This document shows positions 8,947 to 13,884 of a DNA stretch of 13,884 bases, one piece after another. The position numbers were made by a program, and so were the translations under genes. The stretch spans positions 1 to 13,884 of the forward strand of contig JALQPE010001464.1 in the NCBI GenBank assembly GCA_030407315.1. The letters are read 5' to 3'. Positions within the stretch are counted from its first letter, which is position 1. Every line of letters starts with the position of its first letter. The DNA comes from Asparagopsis taxiformis. Its lineage: Eukaryota > Rhodophyta > Florideophyceae > Bonnemaisoniales > Bonnemaisoniaceae. Under the pieces are notes generated by a model. The model was not told the DNA's origin, ran no database searches, and saw only the letters and a list, made by a program, of their open reading frames with translations.

Positions 8947-10534
8947 CTATTTCAAACCTGGGAGAGCTGAAGGGGCAAATTCGTCGATCTGGCGATCTGC
9001 CATATGAAGTTTTGCATATTTAAGATAAGTGCCAACTTTCGACAAAGAGTTTGAATAACTCGGCATCCAGATGATGATCCTCTACCATCCTGCCCAGAAT
9101 ATTCATTGCCTGTGACAGCAGCATACCTTTCTTGTATGGGCGATCCGGAGAAGTAAGGGCTTCGAACACATCTGCAATACACATAATCCTTGCCCGGGTT
9201 GAAAGCTCATCACCGGTGACGCCGCGTGGGTAACCACTGCCGTCCATATGTTCATGGTGATTACAGGCAATTTCAGGGACTTCTCTGAGTTGTTTAGGGT
9301 AGGTGAGAGACTCCAGCATATCGATCGATACCTTGATGTGGTCTCTCATCACCTGGCGCTCATCATCAGTTAATGTCCCTTTACTGATACAAAGGTTATC
9401 CACTTCATCTTTATTAAGTAAGTGGTGTTGATTGCCTGCAGAGTCCAGCCAGTTAGTCTCAGCGATTTCTTGAACTCGTTCCTTTACTCTGGCGCCATAA
9501 ATTCTGAACCTGTGTTCGATTTACGAATAAATGCTAGATCGTCATCCAGTTGCTGTAATTGTTGTTGCAGTAGAGTTTGTGCAGATAAAAAATCGGTTTC
9601 GGAGAGTTCATTACGCTTCTTCAGTAACTCCAGTTCCAGATGGAGTTTATATTCCCTAAACGGCTTTCGATAAGGTCAATACGATCAAACATGGTGTGCA
9701 GCTTTGTCGCCTTATCGATAATGTATTCAGGTGTCGTGATTTTCCCGCAATCATGCAGCAGGAAGCGATTCTTAACTCATAAAGTTCATTTTCAGAAAAA
9801 TGAGTATCAGCAAACGTGCCTTTAGTGGCATTGTTGATCGCATCAGCCATCAACATCGCGATTTCAGGTACCTGTTCACAGTGTTTTGCCAGTAACCGGT
9901 GATTTGTGGTCAATTGCCCGGCCGATAAGTTTGATGAATGATTCAAACAGCTGACGTTGTGCATCAATAAGGCGGCGTTTGGTTAAAACTGCAGCCGCAA
10001 GTGAAGCCAGAGATTCCACCAGATTTTGCTGGTTTCAGGGAAGGGTATAACTTCATCATTGCTGTCTTTTGCGTTGATAAGCTGCAGGACGCCAATAACT
10101 TCACCTTCGTGGTCCTGAAGTGGCACGCACAGAAAGGACTTGGCACGGTAGCTCAGTTGCTTATCAAAATTACGGGTGCCGGAGAAATCGTAATCTTTAC
10201 ATTCGTAGGCATCAGGAATGTTGATTGTTTCTTGCTGAACAAAGGTTTGTACTACGACCAGCTTGGATGATTGTTGTTGAGCATTATAAATTTGGACGGG
10301 AGCAGGTCTTTGGGCTTTCGATGAATACCAAGGGAACGATTATGCAATACGGTAAACATCAGCTCATTTTCGTTCTCTTCATTGAGCGTATAGAGTGTGC
10401 CCCATCAGCGTTGGTGAGAAACATACAGCCGAGAATAATGCGATCCAGCAGTTTGATGTGATCTTTCTCAGAGGTTAAAGCACCCGTTAAATCGGCAAGT
10501 TGCTTTACCACTTCCTGAGTTTCAATAGGCTCAT
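8947..10534 (-). CDS. GAF plus HD-GYP protein, predicted c-di-GMP phosphodiesterase, frame-broken
   Basis: Translation on the minus strand starts at ATG 10534 after GGGAT. Residues about 10-180 form a GAF domain (VVKQLADLTGALTSEKDHI, AKSFLCVPLQDHEGEVIGV, then LQLINAKDS). The phosphodiesterase part follows: HCEQVPEIAMLMADA, the HD of LLHDCGK (codons at 9750-9755), an inserted helical stretch rich in Leu/Glu/Gln (9440-9700), then LTDDERQVMRDHIKVSIDML and HHEHMDGSGYPRG (HHE at 9251-9259, GYP at 9227-9235), and ADVFEALTSPDRPYKKG. These are the metal-binding and signature residues of HD-GYP enzymes that hydrolyse c-di-GMP. The end needs a frame change near 9027 to continue GTYLKYAKLHMADRQIDEF and stop at 8947-8949; unshifted, it stops at 9020. 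About 529 residues with ten or so breaks. It is convergent with the cyclase, four bases apart. Confidence 0.87.
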
Positions 10535-10869
10535 GTTATCCCGGCTATCTGTTTGTCCTGTAAGACTAAATGTGGCTATGATGCACTGCACTGTCAAGAG
10601 ATATGGCCTATATTTCGCGGCTTTTTCAGTAAATATCAGATTAGACTGCCTCCGTAATACTACTTAGTAAATCTGAATCACGCTCAGTATTCTTTCGTAT
10701 CCGAGTGCGCACTATTCCTCATTGGGTATCTTCAAATCATGTGCCACACTAAATAAGTTCAATACTGGCATGGCTATGTGTTAGTGGATGAATTTCGGAC
10801 CGGATCCTAGAACGGTCTTACAGTTGATGGTTCTCGAAAGAGAGATACAGACAAAGGATGATAATAAAA
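10535..10869. other. 335-base non-coding gap between divergent HD-GYP and TRAP genes
   Basis: No convincing gene is present on either strand. The left end holds the candidate promoter of the HD-GYP gene. The remainder should contain the promoter of the TRAP operon, but I found no good -35/-10 pair. GACCG (10798-10802) and CGGTC (10813-10817) form a small inverted repeat with a GGATCC palindrome between the arms, a possible operator but short enough to be chance. AAAGGA at 10853-10858 is the ribosome site for the binding-protein gene. Confidence 0.5.
10569..10597 (-). promoter_or_regulatory. Candidate sigma-70 promoter for the HD-GYP gene
   Basis: On the minus strand a perfect TTGACA (plus-strand 10592-10597) is followed after 17 bases by CACATT (10569-10574), a poor but correctly spaced -10 hexamer. 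It lies about 35 bases upstream of the ATG at 10534. A single indel in this error-prone sequence could change the spacing. Confidence 0.35.
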
Positions 10870-11941
10870 ATGATGAAATTTAAGTTTGCTAAGACCCTTC
10901 TGGCAGCGGCTGCGTGTACAGCTGTTCTGGCTGGTCCTGCAATAGCTGCTGAGAAAGTGTATAAACTGAAGCTGGCAGAAACATGGCAACAAACTTCCCG
11001 GTGTTTGGTGATGCCACCAAAAAATATGGCAGCGTTAGCAGATAAAATGTCTAACGGCGCCTCAAAATCACCATTGATTCCAAGAATAAGCATAAAGCGC
11101 CATTAGGTGTGTTCGATATGGTCGTGCGGGTCAGTACGATATGGGCCACCTGCTTCCTATTACTGGAAAGTAAGGTACCAAATACTCTTTATTTCACCAC
11201 GATGCCTTTTGGTATGACGGCACCTGAGCAGTATGGCTGGTTCTACTACGGCGGTGGTCAGGAACTGATGGATGAGGTTTACGGCAAGTTTAACCTGATG
11301 TCCTTCCCGGGTGGTAACACAGGTAACCAGATGGGTGGTGGTTCCAGAAGGAGATCAACTCTCTGGATGACCTTAAAGGTCTGAAGATGCGTATTCCAGG
11401 TTTTGCCGGTGAAGTTCTGGCTAAATTAGGTGCAAAACCAACCAATATTCCAGCAGGTGAGCTTTATACTGCTCTGGAACGTCGTACTATTGATGCGTTG
11501 GAGTGGGTAGGTCCTTCTCTTGACCTGCGTATGGGTTTCCACAAAATCGCCCCATACTATTACACTGGTTGGCATGAGCCTGCTACAGAATTGCAGTTCC
11601 TGGTAAACAAGAAGAAGTTCGATCGTTTGCCACCAGACCTGCAACAGATCTGAAAACAGCGATGCGTACTGCAGCATACGACATGTATATCCAGTCTTAT
11701 CATGCTTCTGCAGGAAAACTGGGATAGCATGAAGAAAGAATATCCTAACATCAAAGTTTAAGAGTTTCCCTGCGGAAGTAACTGCAGCGATGCGTAAAGC
11801 TAATGATGAACTGCTTGCAGAAAAAGCAGCATCCGATCCAAGGCTAAGAAAATTCTCGACTCTCAGGCTGAGTACCTGCGTAAAGCTCGTGCCTGGACTG
11901 ATATCTCTGATAAAGCCTATCTGAACAGCCTTTCTAAGTAA
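10870..11941 (+). CDS. dctP: TRAP transporter solute-binding protein, TakP-like, frame-broken
   Basis: A periplasmic DctP-family binding protein. The signal peptide FAKTLLAAAACTAVLAGPA ends before AAEKVYKLKLAETW. Three ATGs are in frame: 10858 has no room for a ribosome site, 10870 lies 11 bases from AAAGGA and is chosen, and 10873 is also possible. Family marks include the conserved Arg in MRIPGFAGEV (11390-11392), which binds the carboxylate in TRAP proteins, and the Glu-Trp of DALEWVGPS (11501-11506) and the Gln of GNQMGG (11328-11330), which correspond to ligand or cation-site residues in the 2-oxo acid binder TakP as I remember it. YYWKGKVPNTLYFTTMPFGM and GWHEPATELQFLVNKKKFD also fit TakP-like proteins. 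About 356 residues. Nine or ten frame shifts, for example near 10985, 11022, 11062, 11125, 11150, 11343, 11650, 11712, 11758 and 11842. The specific ligand is inferred. Confidence 0.87.
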
Positions 11942-11956
11942 TCGGTTGTCACCTTG

Positions 11957-11989
11957 CTGGCACCCTAGGAGGGTGCCAGTTTTAATTTT
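11957..11989 (+). terminator. Hairpin with T-rich tail between binding-protein and membrane-subunit genes
   Basis: CTGGCACCC (11957-11965) pairs perfectly with GGGTGCCAG (11971-11979) across a five-base loop, followed by TTTTAATTTT. It starts 15 bases after the stop of the binding-protein gene and ends just before the ribosome site of the next gene. Such partial terminators or mRNA-stabilising hairpins often let the binding protein be made in excess over the membrane subunits. Confidence 0.8.
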
Positions 11990-12000
11990 CAGGAGCTTAC

Positions 12001-12532
12001 ATGTTTCTATTGCGGCTGGAGCAGGTGATCAACAGCTTTTCCGACTTACTCGGAAAGATCTCTGCGGTCCTCTTTGTAATAATGTTGTTCAACGTCGTCA
12101 TCGACGTTGTGATGAGATACGTATTCAATGATGTATCGATTGGTATGCAGGAGCTGGAATGGCATCTGTATGCTGCGGTTTTTCTTTTAGGTGTACCGTA
12201 CACGCTTAAAGCGGGTGGTCATGTGCGAGTTGATCTTGGGTATGAGCGTTTGAGCGGTAAAACCAAAGCCGTTATTGATATGCTAGTTGCCTGATTCTCC
12301 TGTTCCATTCTGCGCATTGGTGGGGTGGTACGGAATAGACTTTGCTCGTGAATCTTTTGAACTTGTGAGATGTCAGGAGACCCGGGTGGTTTGCCTTACC
12401 GTTGGATCATCAAGTCAGTTATTCCTTTTGCCTTTTTTGCATGCTGATCAGCGGTATTGGCTTTTTCCTTAAATCCCTCAATATCTTCTGGGCAACCGTC
12501 CGGAAGAACATTATCAAACGCCACAGCATTAA
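12001..12532 (+). CDS. dctQ: TRAP transporter small membrane subunit (DctQ family), frame-broken
   Basis: ATG 12001 is preceded by AGGAG at 11991-11995. Four hydrophobic helices are readable: ISAVLFVIMLFNVVIDVVMR, YAAVFLLGVPYTL, LILLFHSALVGWYGIDF and VIPFAFFACLISGIGFFL. The loop with RYVFNDVSIGMQELEWHLY between helices 1 and 2 is characteristic of DctQ proteins. After helix 3 the phrase EMSGDPGGLPYRWIIK is another family mark. The best C-terminus is GNRPEEHYQTPQH with TAA at 12530-12532, which directly precedes the GGAG used by the next gene; as written, a shift near 12498 hides it. About 177 residues, with four or five indels (near 12293, 12300, 12365, 12440 and 12498). It forms the membrane complex with the large subunit. 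Confidence 0.88.
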
Positions 12533-12543
12533 GGAGCCAGTAA

Positions 12544-13833
12544 ATGATCGGTATTATTATGTTCGTTGTGGCTTTGCTGATGCTATTGGTAGGCTTCCCT
12601 GTAGCCTTTACCTTTGGCGGCGTTGCTTTAATTTTTGGTGTCTTCGCAGAAGGCCCAGATATGTTTGCATTTATGCCATTCCGTATCCAGAGCATTATGG
12701 AAAATACGGTTTTGATGGCGGTTCCTCTATTCATATTCATGGGTATTGTCTGCAGAAAAACTCAGTTGGCAGAACAGCCTACTTGAATCCATGGGTAAGC
12801 TCTTCGGCGGTGTCCGGGTGGGCTGGCAATTTCTACTGTATGGTTGGTGCGCTGTTGGCAGCATCGACGGGTGTAGTAGGGGCTTCTGTTGTTGCGATGG
12901 CCTGATCTCGTTGCCGGTAATGCTGAAGTACAAATATGACAATCACTGGCCTGCGGTACCATCTGTGCGTCTGGTACGCTTGGTCAGATTATCCCTCCTT
13001 CTATCATTTTGATTATTCTGGGTGATGTCCTGGGTATTCCGTCGGAGATCTGTTTAAGGCTGCGGTTGGACCTGGCCCTGATTCTGATCGGTGTTTATGT
13101 GGTGATATCCTCATCTACAGCTTTGTAAACCGGAAGCAGCACCCGCGTTGCCTTTAGATGACGATGTAGCAAGTAAGCGAGAACAGTACATTAAGGCTCT
13201 CAAAGCGATTATTCCGCCACTGGCACTGATTTTGATTGTACTGGGTTCCATCTTTGCAGGTATTGCAACACCGACGGAGTCTTCAGCTCTGGGTGGTGTA
13301 GGCGCGATTATCCTTGCCGCTCTGTATCGTCAGTTTAGTTGGAAAATGGTTCTGGATTCCGCAACAGAAACGGTAAAAGTTACAGCGATGGTGTTTGCTA
13401 TTCTGTTGGGGGCAACCGCGTTCTCAATGGCGTTTACATACACCGGTGGTGATTACATTGTTGAAGAGGTTCTTTCAGACCTACCTGGCGGTGCGACTGG
13501 CTTCCTGATTCTGTCTATGATTGCGATTCTGATCCTAGGTTTTTTATCGACTTTGTAGAAATCAGTTTCATCATTGTTCCAATTCTGGCACCAGTAGCGG
13601 ATGCACTGGTATTGCCCCTTTATGGTTTGCGATCCTGATTGCTATGAACTTGCAGACCAGCTTCCTCACTCCTCCATTTGGATTTTAGTTTGTTCTATCT
13701 GAAGGGGTAGCGCCCCCATCCGTAAAAAACTATGGATATTTATAAAGGGGTTATGCCATTCATCATTATGCAGGTTGCCGTTGTAATTTCGATTCTTGTG
13801 TTCCCAGGATCTACGGTCTTGCGTAAATTTTAA
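12544..13833 (+). CDS. dctM: TRAP transporter large membrane subunit (DctM family), frame-broken
   Basis: This is the transport channel subunit of the Na+-driven TRAP system. ATG 12544 lies seven bases after GGAG (12533-12536). The start MIGIIMFVVALLMLLVGFPV and FTFGGVALIFGVFAEG are typical, and NTVLMAVPLFIFMGIVL, GALLAASTGVVGASVVAMG, ICASGTLGQIIPPSIIL, ATPTESSALGGVGAI and MNLQTSFLTPPFGFSLFYL are signature segments of DctM proteins. Roughly a dozen membrane helices and about 430 residues fit the family. About a dozen frame shifts, for example near 12750, 12780, 12820, 12902, 12950, 13045, 13070, 13108, 13133, 13543, 13602, 13685 and 13722. The end is uncertain: as written VFPGSTVLRKF stops at 13831-13833, whereas one extra base near 13809 would give FPGIYGLA and a stop at 13825-13827. 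Confidence 0.9.
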
Positions 13834-13854
13834 GGTTAAATCGTAATGACCTTT

Positions 13855-13879
13855 GGGCCGCTTTAAGCGGCCCTTTTTT
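13855..13879 (+). terminator. Rho-independent terminator of the TRAP operon
   Basis: GGGCCGCT (13855-13862) and AGCGGCCC (13866-13873) form a perfect eight-pair stem with a three-base loop, followed by six T. It lies about 20 bases beyond the last stop and closes the operon. Confidence 0.93.
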
Positions 13880-13884
13880 ATGCA

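Noticed and set aside
9422..10461. Plus-strand ORFs opposite the HD-GYP gene
   Set aside because: All are antisense to clear GAF and HD-GYP motifs on the minus strand.
10766..10781. Possible sigma-54 promoter (TGGCATG…TGTGT) upstream of the TRAP operon
   Set aside because: The -24-like half is fair, but the required GC of the -12 element is absent at the correct spacing.
12402..12905. A 167-residue continuous reading frame spanning the dctQ/dctM junction as a separate gene or fusion
   Set aside because: It is partly the dctQ frame, then an out-of-frame shadow, then partly the dctM frame; the middle has Cys/Arg/Tyr-rich nonsense, while the normal dctQ stop and dctM start are visible.
1..13884. 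Calling all the genes pseudogenes
   Set aside because: Motifs and catalytic residues survive across every break and on both strands; uniform indels in unrelated genes point to sequence error rather than decay.

Overview
The window looks like a piece of a marine-type gammaproteobacterial chromosome. An Oceanospirillales or Marinobacter-like relative is my best guess, based on protein style only: a CHASE2 cyclase, a GAF-GspE ATPase, a 'LGCSGG…' cyclic-nucleotide phosphodiesterase relative and a TakP-type TRAP system. No rRNA, tRNA, CRISPR array, insertion sequence or phage gene was seen. The dominant technical fact is that every gene on both strands is broken by single-base insertions or deletions, roughly one per 100-250 bases. 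The protein motifs remain excellent when read across frames. I therefore annotate full-length genes spanning several frames and treat the breaks as probable sequencing or assembly error, not gene decay.

Layout. (1) Positions 1-3696, + strand: the 3' part of a FecR-domain protein, a TPR plus outer-membrane beta-barrel protein, and a large second FecR-domain protein with an acidic linker and a beta-rich C-terminal region. (2) 3698-4451, - strand: a metallo-beta-lactamase-fold enzyme of the class-II cyclic-nucleotide phosphodiesterase type, meeting the FecR gene tail to tail. (3) 4506-8942, + strand: a two-gene operon. The first gene is a GAF-domain GspE/PilB-type secretion or pilus ATPase; the second, two bases on, is a CHASE2-transmembrane adenylate cyclase with all catalytic residues visible. 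(4) 8947-10534, - strand: a GAF/HD-GYP protein, predicted cyclic-di-GMP phosphodiesterase, again tail to tail with its neighbour. (5) 10535-10869: a 335-base gap carrying a plausible minus-strand promoter. (6) 10870-13833, + strand: a complete TRAP transporter operon (solute-binding protein, small and large membrane subunits) with an internal hairpin after the binding-protein gene and a strong terminator at the end.

How it may work together. The middle of the window is a second-messenger cluster. It could make cAMP (CHASE2 cyclase), may degrade it (MBL enzyme), may degrade c-di-GMP (HD-GYP), and contains an orphan AAA+ motor with a ligand-sensing GAF domain. The FecR/TPR-barrel genes next to it encode exported envelope proteins. 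A link between envelope sensing, cyclic nucleotides and an export or pilus motor is inference from gene order. The TRAP operon is probably a separate uptake system for a small organic acid; TakP-like residues suggest a 2-oxo acid such as pyruvate.
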